Assembly: GCA_025024175.1 (NCBI GenBank) | Contig: QCXZ01000064.1 | Coordinates: forward strand, 434,001-498,000 | Reading direction: 5' to 3' | Length of the DNA: 64,000 bases | Source of the DNA: Rhyzopertha dominica | Lineage: Eukaryota > Arthropoda > Insecta > Coleoptera > Bostrichidae | Shown here: positions 48,991 to 60,588 of the stretch, one piece after another | Layout: every line of letters begins with the position of its first letter | How positions within the stretch are numbered: position 1 is the first letter of the stretch | Notes under the pieces: model-generated | Told to the model about the DNA's origin: nothing | The model's database searches: none | Seen by the model: only the letters and a program-made list of their open reading frames with translations | Program-made: the position numbers and the translations under genes

Positions 48991-50821
48991 TATAATACAT
49001 GAAAATTTGATTTGAGTAAAATTAGAGGTATGGGTCAAAATTGTTAGAGATAAAACGACCATCAGTTTAATGCTGATTGGTGGAGTTTGGCCAGCTGACG
49101 CATAATGCTGGGGCTTATAACTTGTATTTTGAAGTTCAACTAAGATTAGCTAAACCAGCAGCTTAAATCATTACAGTCTTAGGTACTGTTTCACAACCAG
49201 GTTGTTTCCTCATTCTCAGTTTTGATATTTTTTTTATCTATACTGCTAGCTACCTATTCACTCCTAACTTAAATTTCTGAAGCTTCTAATGCGAAAAGTT
49301 GAAACCAAAAAGCGCATTGGTTAATTAATTATTTGATATGTGCAAATTCCAAATCGTAAAACGTGGTTCTTTTAGTAGATGCTTAACTGAATGCGCTAAA
49401 TATCGCCCAACTGAGATCAACAATAATTGGGTTAGGAATAAACGAGCTTTTGAGAACAGTATATAAAAAAAAACATAAAAAACTTAGGCCTTCACAGAAG
49501 ATCTTTTAAGTCGCCTTGCAGAAAATTAACGAAGATTGTTCATGAAATAAATACTTCGTTAATTACTTAGGTACACAATCCGATAAAGGCACATTTTACT
49601 TATGTTGAATTATTCAGTAAGAGAAATTTCTGCTTTGCCCCCCTTAGACCAAAAGCTGGGTACGCCCATGTCTACGATTGTTTTATCAAGAATGTTGCAG
49701 TTCCTAATGGGTACTCTAAAGAAACAGTTGAAAATTTACTTATGAATATACAGTACAAAAAGGTTGTAGATGCAACCACATTGTCTTTGCAAACCAAAAA
49801 TTCCTTTGGAATTTCGTTTAAAACTGGCTTTTACTGACTATATAATACTATCAAAAATCTTTTAGATACTCCACTTACTTACTTAATGCAGAAAAAATCA
49901 ACAACTTTGTTTGAAATTAACGCAACCACGAAAACGCTATGTTAACACGCCCACGAGATCGAACAAAGGATAATTAGTAGAACGTAACAGTTTCTCACTT
50001 CTAGCTCGATTCACGGATCATCCCATCCTCTAAATTCCGCAGTGAAAGTTTTCAAGATCACGCGATAAAGTTTTCGACTTAAACACGCGTAATGTTCATC
50101 AAACAAATCACATGGGTCACGAAATGCTTAGAAAGTGAACGCTTATTGTATTCCTAGAGCGTCTGCTGGTCATTATAATCGATGCAAGAGTGAAAATGAA
50201 CATGCTGACATGTCTCTACGTCCAAAAGTCCTTTTCAAACGCTGCTTTCTTGTTATGGTAAAAGCGACGGGGAAAATCGCGTGCGACTAGGGCGCGGAAA
50301 ATTGCAGTGCATTTTAAAATTGCAACATTTCGCGACGTCGCCTGCTTACATTATGTTCCTGGTGATTGACAGACGCGTTTGTTACGCAACAATGCTGGTA
50401 TTACGCGCAATTAGAAAGGGGACTGTCGATATGCTCGGCAGTTAGAAGCAATCAGGTTAAATATGGGTGGAAAAGCAGGAAACAAGCTTTTGAAATTCAT
50501 ACAACTGGAGAACGAGTTCAGTTTGAGAATTTCTGTGCTTGATAATAAAAAAAAACGCATCCATATGCGAGAGAAATAATGGATTTTATTTTTGAAATGT
50601 TTCGAATCCACCCATAACTACTGTACCTTTGTGTTGTTCGAAAAACATTGCAGGTTNCAAACCCAACTATGTTCCCCCCAAAATCCATAAAACAGGTAAA
50701 TCGGTGGGACCTATTGCTTGAAGTATTAACTCACCCACTTATCTACTGTCAAAATGGTTGACCAACAAGTTTATTAGCTTATCTAGACCTCCAGTAGATT
50801 TTTCGATTAAGAATTCTATGG
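48991..50821. other. Intergenic, nothing recognised
   Basis: No domain-bearing frame found on either strand. One N lies near 50657. Confidence 0.45.
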
Positions 50822-52330
50822 AGACGAAATTTAAAAATGGCTTTTACTGCCAATAACATAGCTACAACATATAGAAATATCAATAGTAAACTAAATCTCA
50901 ATAATTTTCGAAATATTTTGAAAAATACAAAGTGGATTGAGGTCCAAAGTAGGAAGGCTTTGGAGGATAGGTTTAACAAATTTCATGGTCTGTTTGGCGA
51001 TGCGTTTAGCAAAGCTTATCTGCTAAAGACATGTACAAAAAAACGCTATCGTAAATCGGAGCCATGGTTTACACCTGAAATTCGGGAGACCTGTAGGTAG
51101 TGCTGTCAGAGACCTTTATAAAATCTATAAAGCAACCAATAGTAGAGTTATTCTTGAACGATACAAAATTCTCAAAGTTTTTTGTAAATTCTGTAGCTGA
51201 ATTGGGTGACAATTATAACAATCTAACAGCTAACAGTACACAATCATGTGGTTTTGATAGTGTCCTATGCCTTCTCTTTAAACATGTTATTGATCTAGTC
51301 ATTGATCAGCTTTTGGATCTTATAAATATGTCTTTTGAGCATGGAATTTTTCCATCGACACTGAAAACGGCTGTCGTTATACCGGTTTATAAGAAAAACT
51401 CTAAACATGATATTTGCAATTACCGCGGAATCTCCTTGTTCTCGGTTATTTCGAAAATTTTGGAGAAAGTTTTGAACTTTGTAGAAAAGAATAGCTTCAT
51501 TTCGGGGCAACAGTCGGATTCCGCAAAAATAATTCGACGCAGGATGTTGTCTCGAGTTTTTATAACTGCATCGTAAAGCAGGGTTCCCTTGTTGCTGGGA
51601 TATTATTTGATCAGAAGAGGGCATTTGATGTAATTAATCACAATTTACTATTGTCTAAGTGTTATAAATATGGTATTAGAGGTACGCCATTGGATTGGTT
51701 GCGATCATATCTTACAGGGAGACATCAAAGTGTATCTTTGTATGCGAGCCGCTAGCAGTATCACAGGGTGTTCCACAGGGCAGTCTGCTAGGCCCTCTAT
51801 TATTCATAATTTTCAGTAACGACTTCGTCAAAAATCTCGACACCTTCGCAGTTCTTTATGCTGGCGACACCAGTGTAGTCGTATCCGGAAAACATATTTC
51901 TCACCTGAGTGCTAGTGCATGCAGTGTAGTTACAAAAGTGCAGGAGTATTGTACAACCAATGGCTTGCTTCTTCACTAAGAGGATTGATAAAAGTCTCCT
52001 TATCAAAATCAATAGTACTACAATTGAGCAGAAGGAGTCGTGTAGGTCCTTGGTCTTACAGTTGATTCGGGTTTGTCCTGGACTTTCCACATTAACAACA
52101 TTTTAAAAAGCCTAGCTATTGAGTGTTTTATTATTCGTCAGTTGAGGGACAGGACAAATTTGTATCACTTGAGACTATACTATTATAGTTACGTTCAGTC
52201 CTCTCTTAATTATGGAATTCTCTGCTGGGGAAACGCGCATGGATTTGGTCGGGTTGTGCGTGGTCAGAAAGTGATTCTACGTGCGATGCTAGGCAAGAAA
52301 AGAAAGGACTCTTGCAGACCTTTTTTTTAA
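50822..52330 (+). pseudogene. Non-LTR retrotransposon relic, second lineage
   Basis: Broken reverse transcriptase distinct from the copy at 27-28.7 kb. In order along the plus strand are EPWFTPEIRETC (linker before the RT), AVVIPVYKKNSKHDICNYRG (finger), SVISKILEKVL, and a degenerate AGILFDQKRAFDVINH-type block at about 51594-51640 split between frames. Next come GVPQGSLLGPLLFIIFSNDF, LYAGDTSVV (the YADD box changed to YAGD), LGLTVDSGLSWTFHI and LNYGILCWG. Several stops and frameshifts separate these parts. The 5' endonuclease region is missing. Dead copy. Confidence 0.75.
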
Positions 52331-52657
52331 ATCGCTGGGAATGCTGATTGTATTTGCTTTGTACATGCTAGCTTCCGTTCTTTATATTAAAACATCTGGT
52401 TACTCTTTGGAAAGAGCGGGAACGGACTTCTGTCATATGAGACAAAAAGACAGAATTCTCACGCCTACACATAGATTAGGTATGACTGCTATGATTGCCA
52501 AAGTGTATTACTGTATGTATTATCTGATGCTTGTATACTTATTTATAACGATGTGACGTGTCTCATGTCCTTTTGCAGGAGTTATAGACAAATAAACAAC
52601 ATAAAATCTTTTAGGAGATCCAAAGGATAAAGTAGATGAAAAAGAAAAGCTAGTAGA

Positions 52658-52797
52658 AGTTGTAATCTTAAATATATTGGGCAGACCAGGCGTTCCATAG
52701 GAGTTAGATTTAAAGAACATTTAGCTCATTTCAGTTTTCGGAGGTTTGACAGGTCAAGTGTCGCCCAATATATTAAGGACACATCTCACCCTAAAAT
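52658..52797 (+). pseudogene. Penelope-like GIY-YIG endonuclease fragment
   Basis: One open frame encodes KYIGQTRRSIGVRFKEH, then LAHF and SSVAQYIKDTSH. KYIG is the YIG half of the catalytic core; the Arg after it, the Glu-His pair and the S-x-A-x-H/Y-I-x-x-T-x-H tail follow the pattern of the endonuclease domain at the C-terminus of Penelope-like retroelements. The reverse transcriptase is not present upstream: the neighbouring sequence belongs to a LINE relic. It is a second, independent Penelope-like remnant besides 5384-5708. Confidence 0.6.
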
Positions 52798-53438
52798 TCA
52801 AGTTCCCACTATTTTAGTAGTTATTTTAACAACAGATACAACAGAAAACAATGCACAGACAAACAAAAGACGACCTGAACGTGAGTTGTTTGCCATGTTC
52901 AACCCGAAAATTTCGGATAGGCTCCAATCACCGGCCATTGTTCTTCCTCAACAATCGGAGTGCCATTTTTGCAGACCTTGAATTTCCACTAATTGCAAAC
53001 AATGCACTGTGGTTATTTGGAACGTGGGTGTTTCTTGGTGCAATCCTCCACGTTTCACTATTATTATATTGGTACTTGTTTGTCTTATTCTCTTATAATA
53101 AGGTGTCACCGTCCCACTTTCGCGTTTGCTGCTTTATCTCAGTCAATAAATTCAGCCAGGCCATCGAACGGGTCAGTTAATTTGTTCGAAGAAAATTCCA
53201 AATAAGCGGCTACTGATGGAAACGTACTAGCAAAATAACGGTGGTCTTGTTTGCGGCAATTTCACTTTGCATAACGCAATAATGATCTCGATAGGTCTTT
53301 GATGCATTTGATTTTACCACTTTGAAAATGATATAAGTTTGTATATAAGAATTGTAATAAACATAATATAATCAGCTATTTGTTGCCTGCATGGATTAAT
53401 ATCAGATAAAATGTGAGATTACCCATACTGGGTGTATA

Positions 53439-54008
53439 CAGGATGTTTCATGATAATGACACTGACGAAATTAAAAATGCAACCCAAAATACATAATGGT
53501 ATTATTTAAAAAAAATAATTGGGAATCCATGTGCGCTATGGTTCCTGTCACTGTATTTATTAAAAGTCAAAATGTTGTATTCAAATGAAAAAACAGATAT
53601 GATTTTGATTTATAGTGAATGCAAGAAAAATGCTGCCCGTTTATACAGACAACGTTTTCCAAAAAGAAGAGCTCCTGCCAATACAATTTTCAAGAGACTT
53701 GAATTAACTTTTAGGGCAAACTGGCCACCACTGAAAAAGTCAAGAGAAAGAACAGCAACAGGCCCTGACAATGAAATTAGTGTATCGGAAATGATTGACG
53801 AAAATCCTCATATTAGTCAAAGGGTAGTCTCAAGAGCAACCGGTATTACTCTGTCTTCAGTACACCGAATAATTAAAGGCAATCAATTTCATGCGTATCA
53901 CTTGCAATTGGTTCAGGCCTTAAAGGAGACAGATTATCCTAAAAGACTGGCGCTTTGTAACTTTTTTCGGGAACACCAAAATTTGAATGTGAGATTTTAT
54001 GACAACAA
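53439..54008 (+). pseudogene. Mariner-type element, 3'-truncated, third family
   Basis: It starts CAGGATGTTTCATGATAATG after a TA (53437-53438), a mariner-like left end. An ATG at 53572 opens a frame of about 140 codons with a DUF4817-type helix-turn-helix region: SECKKNAARLYRQRFPKR, then ISVSEMIDENPHIS, RVVSRATGITLSSVHRIIK and KRLALCNFFRE. It resembles the DD41D copies but is clearly divergent from them. The catalytic domain is absent: homology stops near 54005, where a LINE fragment begins. A deletion or an insertion-linked truncation joined the two. Confidence 0.65.
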
Positions 54009-54197
54009 CATATAGATAATGTCTTTACATCAAAACAGATCATTGAGAAGATATCAGCAATGAACCAGGAAGTTCATATAACATTCATCGATCTCCAAAA
54101 AACCTATGACCCTGTGCCGATAATGATGTTGTGGGAAGTTTTGCACGAATCTAGGAGGAATTTCCTATCTCTCCAACGCTATTTAAAATTTATTTAG
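54009..54197 (+). pseudogene. Non-LTR reverse transcriptase fragment
   Basis: One open frame reads HIDNVFTSKQIIEKISAMNQ, then VHITFIDLQKTYDPVP and a WEVLHES helix before a TAG. FIDLQKTYD is the first catalytic Asp block of an R1/Jockey-type reverse transcriptase. It abuts the truncated mariner element directly and is itself cut at both ends. Confidence 0.6.
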
Positions 54198-56232
54198 CCA
54201 AAACCTTTTACGGAATGGTGACAGAACTAAAAGACACATGTGTATACGCCTTACAGATGCTCAGGCCATAATGACATGGTGCGAAAAATAATTAAGCAAT
54301 ATAAAACATTTTTTATATGCGTCTGTTTAAAGGAAATCCTCATGACCTAAACAATTTTCTTACACTTATAAACTATCTACATACTTCAACAAATTTCAGT
54401 TATGAAACAGAAGTTTACAATCAAATTTCCTTTTCAGATTTATTACGTAGCAAATCTTCTTACTTGTCTTTCCAAATTTTTGAAAAATCAACATGCACAG
54501 GCAATGTATTCGTATTTATTTTTTTACTCTTATACACAAAAATTAGCTGTTTTTTTGTTTTTGTAAAGAACTTTCGTCTTAGATTCTTCGTGCTCTAACA
54601 AATAACGTCCATATAAGACTATTCTTTTGAGTGGGAGGGTGGTGAGATGTGGCATGTAAATATCTGTCTGTGTGTGCGGGTTTTCTGTAAAACTTGTTTC
54701 CTAACTGTCTAGTGTTTACTCTGTAAATTTTGGATATCCAAGAAAGTTAACTACCATTGTTTTCTAATTCCATGGTAAATTTTATGTCAGGATTTTGACT
54801 GTATAAATGATTTCGAAACCTACCTAACTCTTCTATACAAATAAGTTGATTTTAAACAGTGCTCAGATCAGATATCGTGTAACCTAGATGATCTCTATTA
54901 AGCTTGTAGTTGATAATATTTATCGTTTATCGGTATGGGTATTTTCGTAAGTACAAAAACCATGTCAAAACTAACTAGAAAATGTCAGCTTCTGAAATAC
55001 TTGAACGTCTGAAGAATTCTTGATGAAATTACTGGTTTTTCCTACATAAGATTTTAAATAGTTAGCACGAAATTTTGCCAATCTGTAACAAGGATTGGCA
55101 ATCGTATTGACGATCATTAAAACCTTTGATTGCGTTGCTGACATGTTTGACTTTGTTTGGGGTCAAGCCTGCTAGCTTAGATTTTGACGTCAGATTTCCT
55201 TGCAAAATTTATTTGAATGATTGTATGTAAATGATGATGGCTTTATATTAGTCGAAAGCGCTTGACTATTTATTTAATAAAGTAGGTGTTTACTTGGAGC
55301 TGTTAATATAAAAGAAAAACTCGATTTTGAACCATTTAGGTAGCTTGGAAGTAATGCTTCGTTTCGCGAGTTTTATTAGTTAACTCTGAAGATGTGGTGA
55401 AACAGAACCTAAAAAATAAGGATCGTTATTGTGACATAATAGAAAATATGACGTGATTTTTTGAAAGGGGATGTAAATACATTTACGCCTTCAAAAGATG
55501 TTCTGAATTTTTATTATCATTATACAAAGACGTCTATATTTTACTAGTATTTTATCCTAACAATAATACAACGTACCTCTAATCCCATTATTCATAATTT
55601 CTGCATACCTCGTGGCCAATACAACGAGACCTATAAAACCCGCGCGTTTCCGAAGGTAAATATAGTTATCAACCGAATTAAGCAATTACAACAAAGACCA
55701 TTCTGTTTCCTTAATTTCAAAACGCGCCACGCAAACTCACGCATTATGAAATTCTCACAAACAATGTCCGACCGTCTGTTAAAATTGCAACACAAATTTT
55801 CGCTAATCAGCGCCGGCAACAAAGCTGCCTCCCGAGAAAAAAAAGCGTCGGCCACGGGCCAACATTCAATTATCAGGTCCTCGCCGCACATTATTATTAT
55901 TCAGTAGTTAAAATCGCCACGGAGGATGCGAAGTGTTTGTGTATGGGGAACAAAGCCCAAGTCCAAGTGAAAGTGGCGAGTGTGTGAAAGTTAACTCTCT
56001 AGCCAGGCCAACCGGGATGCCAGCAGTCGGCCTGTGGCGTCCAAGGCTGGCTGTGATGTTAGTGTTTTGGTGTTTTGCTCCAAAAGTGCCGACTCCACCC
56101 TTGAAAGTGCGCTAGAAGACGATGAGGTAGCCGAGGTAAGAGAGGCTTAGGATGCTGTGACGCAGTAACGACGTGATAGAGGACAGAAGTGCAATACTAG
56201 GGTAGGGAAGACGGGAAGAAAATGCAGACAGA
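54198..56232. other. Intergenic and 5' flank of the secreted-protein gene
   Basis: About 54990-55300 carries a repeat shared in part with 950-1005 and 32757-32805. Near 55230 there is a hammerhead-like string. An initiator-like TCAGTA lies at 55901. The leader before the gene at 56233 contains upstream ATGs, including 55926-55970 (a 14-codon frame) and 56222-56236. Confidence 0.4.
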
Positions 56233-56236
56233 ATGA
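56222..56236 (+). promoter_or_regulatory. Four-codon upstream ORF overlapping the start codon
   Basis: ATG CAG ACA GAA TGA: its stop TGA overlaps the main ATG at 56233 as ATGA. Such an overlap can couple translation by termination and reinitiation, or simply lower output. Confidence 0.5.
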
Positions 56237-59200
56237 ACATAATCCACTCAGGAGTGTTAGCTATCGTTTTAAGCATTTTTCTGATCCATGCTGCTGATCC
56301 ACCCATCGAGCAAGTGAAGACCAATTTCCTGCAACAATCCACCATCAACGTGCCAGAGATAACGTTCACTACGACAGAACCTTACCTAGAAGTCAACACA
56401 GAGTCTTCCCAAGCTATACAAGAGAACATAGAACGATTGGAAGTCTTACAACTCTACCTAAACAATATTAAGACGGAGACGAAAGGAAGGCATAGCGTAA
56501 CTCCTAACACCAGTCCATCACCCCATCAAATCTTGAACAGTTTCTTGCAGAGGGAAGGAAAATCCGAGTACGAGAGATTATTGGAGAAGGATTTTGTGAG
56601 ACCGCTGCTTCGATTGTACGAAAAAGAAAATGAACAGAATCAGTTTAGGAATAACGGTAGCAGTGGTAGGATATCTAAGGAAGACAGTGTGGAGGAGATA
56701 CAGAGCTTGACCAAGGAGGAATTAGAGTTGTTTATGAACCAAGAAGGTTACTATCAAAATAATGACAGACACGAAGCACCCAGTGATCATGTCGCTTCAT
56801 CTGAAAACAACAATAGTTTAGATATCTCGGGGAGCAGAGAGAAAGCCTCCCACATCCGAAGAGACGATAACATAGAAGATTTGAACACAAATGGTAACGA
56901 CGAACACATAGGAGAGATCTTACCGTCAGATTACAAAATAGAAGCGAAAAAATCCGCTGTAAATCCCTTCTTAATCAACCATCCACGCACTCTTATATCC
57001 AGAAAACAATCTTACGATAACTTCCGTCCCTCTCAACCGTACCCGTTAGAAAACACGGATCAGAGGTATCGCAAACCAATCCGATACGGTGGGGAAAGGT
57101 TCAGACCAGAATACGAACCCACGTTTTTCTCCACTGAAGGTCAAGACTTCCATGTCGAACAGGCAGACACCAAGGAGGAAGTTAGATTTGTGCGACCGAA
57201 TCGTGAATATCCCGGTTACAGACCGCCTAGACGACTCAGGGGATTCCCAGATGGCAACCAGGGATCGCCTTGGAATGGACGGAGACCCAGAGTGATATTT
57301 CCCTCAGACCTAGTGGCGTTTCGGGAACCAAACGGGAACGAGGAACCCGACTGGTTAGCGGGAGAGTCGAACCTTCAGGACATCCAGGAGCAGGACACCA
57401 ATGACAGAGGTAATTTTGGGCGTTGTCGCTTTTAGTTTCGCTCGCAAATTTCTCCTTGACTTTCTCGTTTTGTGTTTGATGACCGTTCGATATTAATATT
57501 AATGCGTGTTGAATAATACAGACGTTGTAACGCGAAGTTTCGTTTGTAAGCGTCTGAACTGTTTAGAATTAAAATTGCACTTTCCATGCGAGTTTAATTG
57601 CTTAGAAATCTGAGTCAGTGTATTAGAAATTTGATTGGCTGTGTCTAGTTTTGTTTTCTTGACCTCTTACTTACGGACAGTGGTAAAGACGGAAGATAAT
57701 GACTACAGTCAAGTTCTCGAAAACTTTTACTCCTGATCACGAATTTAAATTGACAACAAACGTTTATGTAATAAACGGTAGTTAGGAGCCCGTATAATTC
57801 AAAATAACGATAGATACCGTTATGTGGAATTTACGTAGTTGCTTTATTACGAAACATCCGCTTGTCGTGTTGTTAATATTAACATGCTGGTCACGAGTAC
57901 CTAATAATTTTTTCCATATCTGTCGGTTAAAAGCAATTTAGAGACAGTTTATGGTACAGACTGTCCTTTAAAACTACGGCTATGTTCTTGTTTTAACTGT
58001 ACAGGGCGATTCTATTTTATTATACACCCTTACGAAATTTAGTATCATTTTATTTATCCACCACCATTCTACTTTTTGTAAAAAATGCGTGGCACAAAGA
58101 TGCTTTTACGTCACACAAAAATTGTAAATCATGTTTACCTTTGAACACAAATGATTACTAATTACTGTTAGTACAAAAAGTATACAATAGTAAGTAAAGT
58201 CCGAAAAAAGTCACTGTGATTGAATAAATACATTCAAAGTAACGTGATATTATTGTCATTGCTTCTTAAAGTATTTCTGGAGCAACAGTTGACCTAGGTC
58301 TCAGGTTTAGTTAAAGAAGTAGTATCAGCTTTTCTTTAGATAATCATGACTTATAACCTTCAGGTCTACTACTCTATCAAACATTCTAGGTTTACTGAAA
58401 AGATTTCCTAATTATGAAAGTTTGAATTATGTTTATTCTCATGTAATTAGTAGCTATTAATTGTTTAGATGATAGATTTGTCAGTTTGCTATTGTGTCCT
58501 CTTTTTAAAGTGTATCTTTTATTTATAAACCCAATACTAAATATTCATTATTGTATCCCTTGTAATTTTTAGGTGATTTACCACATTCTCAGAAATTTGA
58601 CATCGTTTTTAAGCCGCACAACCATTAACAAAGCTAAATGAAAAAAAGTTTATTTTGCTTTTGATCGCAGCATTTAACTTGAACAAATCATGTTACTGGC
58701 CTTCCCAATTCAAAGTTTTTGCTATAAGCGAAAGCATTTTCATATTTCTTGGAATAGCGAAAGTAATACTCCTCTTTTTTGTGTTGGTATGCGTTACAAT
58801 CCTCGCTTTTCTTCAAATAACCTCAACTATTAGCACGTTGCCTCCTACTGTTAAGTAATTAACTAATGGATACGCTGATGAGATACGCTGTAAACAATTG
58901 CTTTTCTACTTTTAAACGGTTGGCATTTTATATCTATACAAATAGTGTAATAGGACCCATTTGTAATGGAGTTACATGAGTAGTTACTCGAATTATAATA
59001 TTTGGTAATAACAATCACGTGTTGGTCGAATTAAATAGATAATTAATAACACAATAAAACATTTATCGTTCAACTGCGCTTACAAGATGATCTGTCGTTT
59101 AAGTTTTCTAGCTAGTAGTATATTTCATTTTTTAGACATCATTTCATGAGAACTTTAAAAGTGTTTGGGGGTAGTTGCGTAGTGTAGAACACACATTTCT

Positions 59201-60588
59201 GTAATGGGTAGCATATAAACAGTAGACATTGACTAGAACTCTAAAGGTGTAAGTTTACTGCAATATTCTATGGATTTAACCTTCAGAGAAAATTGGTGTA
59301 GTGAAATAGTTCTTTCTTTCTACGTTTAGCGTTCGCAAACTATCTTAATGAGTAGAACACAAAGTTTTTAGTTTCAACTTCAAATAATTTTAGCTTTTGA
59401 CGCCTATAGTACACTCTCTTGCAATAATAACTGTAGTTTACTGCTTCAAGTTTTAAAGAGGTCACCCTTCTCAGATGCTGTTTACACACCGTGCTTAATT
59501 TTTTTAATTGAAGCTGTCAGTATGGTTAAAAAATATCCTTGAAGAGCCTTTTATTGATGCTTTAGTCCGTTTTCATGATTTGCTTCGAAAATATCGGGCG
59601 TTATGGTTTTCTCTCTTACACTAAAGGAGAGACTGATTACGTTGGTCTGTCTTGCAATTTAGCATAGTAAAAAAACTTTAGTGTTCTTAAGAATATGAAT
59701 GATACCTAACCTTTGTCTAAGATTTTCATGTTCAGGGTGTCGCATTTCGGTTATTATTAAAGCTAGAGGCTATTTTAACCAATTAATAGAAATACATATT
59801 TATATTTATTACAAGTGCTGCTCAAAATGTTGCCCGTTTAGTGGAAAGGGCTTCTATTGAAATACATAGATACATATATAGGCCTAAGATGTAGTTCTTC
59901 AAAGGCTCTTCTAGTATTTTGCATTAACACCTCTAGCGTTTCGTGAGGTCTTTAATAATCAATATTTTTTATGTATCCCCAAATAAAATAATTTAAAATA
60001 GATAGATCTTTTGGATCTCCGAAAATAACAGGTTTAAAAATAAGCTGGAGCTCGTTCTTTGATCAAAACTTTATCTCGTTAGAGTCGACGAAAGCTAACG
60101 GGAGTGGGTAAATTTAAATTCTTCGTAATGCTTCTGTAATGTTTTTGTTTTAAATGTTAAATTTTGACAAAGAAGTCGAAAACCAAAGACGATAGCTCTT
60201 TTTTTAAACCTCTCGTTTTGGGAGATCCAGTCCAAACGCACAGTGCTGAACAGCAACGAGAAAACCTCTTAAACTAAACACAAACGCTGCTTGCTCGCAT
60301 TTTCCGTAACTAAGAGGTCAGGAACCCCACGAATCCCTTTCCTAACCCGCTGTTGCTTGGAGGCAGACTCCGACGACGCTGTTTGCGGTCCTGGGGCTAC
60401 CTGCGAATTTTTCTTGGGTTGCTGGTTGTCCGGTGGGCTGCTCGAGGGACCGTGCGAAGGTCTGTTGCGCGGTTGCTGCCAAAGACGGCACTCTAAAGCC
60501 GGCCAGAGTCCGACCCTGGCCATTGGAACCATCGAGGCGCCTCCAGAGAGCCCCAAGGCGCAGGCTGGGCTCCTAGATGCTGGCTTAC
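56233..60588 (+). CDS. Secreted protein, first two coding exons (partial)
   Basis: Exon 1, 56233 to the donor at 57410, encodes about 393 residues and begins with a signal peptide (MNIIHSGVLAIVLSIFLIHA). The rest is hydrophilic and rich in Asn, Glu, Arg and Pro, so probably disordered, ending DWLAGESNLQDIQEQD. The likely donor is G|GTAATT in phase 1. Exon 2, about 60367-60588, has the acceptor GGAGGCAG after a CTAAC branch-like site and the donor C|GTAAGT, also phase 1. It encodes a Cys-rich module with VCGPGATCEFFLGCWLSGG and GPCEGLLRGCCQR. I recall such a module before the trypsin domain of some large insect serine proteases (CG8170 type), but no protease domain is in the window, so this is a guess. 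The gene runs off the right end. Confidence 0.6.
58002..58030 (+). repeat. Solo mariner-like terminal repeat
   Basis: CAGGGCGATTCTATTTTATT preceded by TA, in the long intron of the secreted-protein gene. It resembles the end at 16692 and, inverted, the one at 32160. Confidence 0.35.
59733..60045 (-). pseudogene. Mariner-type transposase C-terminal relic
   Basis: The minus-strand frame reads DLSILNYFIWGYIKNI, matching the third catalytic block (SPDLxPLDFFLWGYLK) with the last Asp changed to Asn, followed by RPHETLEVLMQ and AFEELHLRP, matching the C-terminal helices. On the plus strand the copy ends at CAGGGTGTCGCATTTCGG (59733), a mariner-like end. The N-terminal two thirds are missing. It lies antisense in the intron of the secreted-protein gene. 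Confidence 0.55.

Noticed and set aside
58868..58895. CTGATGA motif
   Set aside because: No stem II and no GAAA box follow, so it is not a hammerhead candidate.
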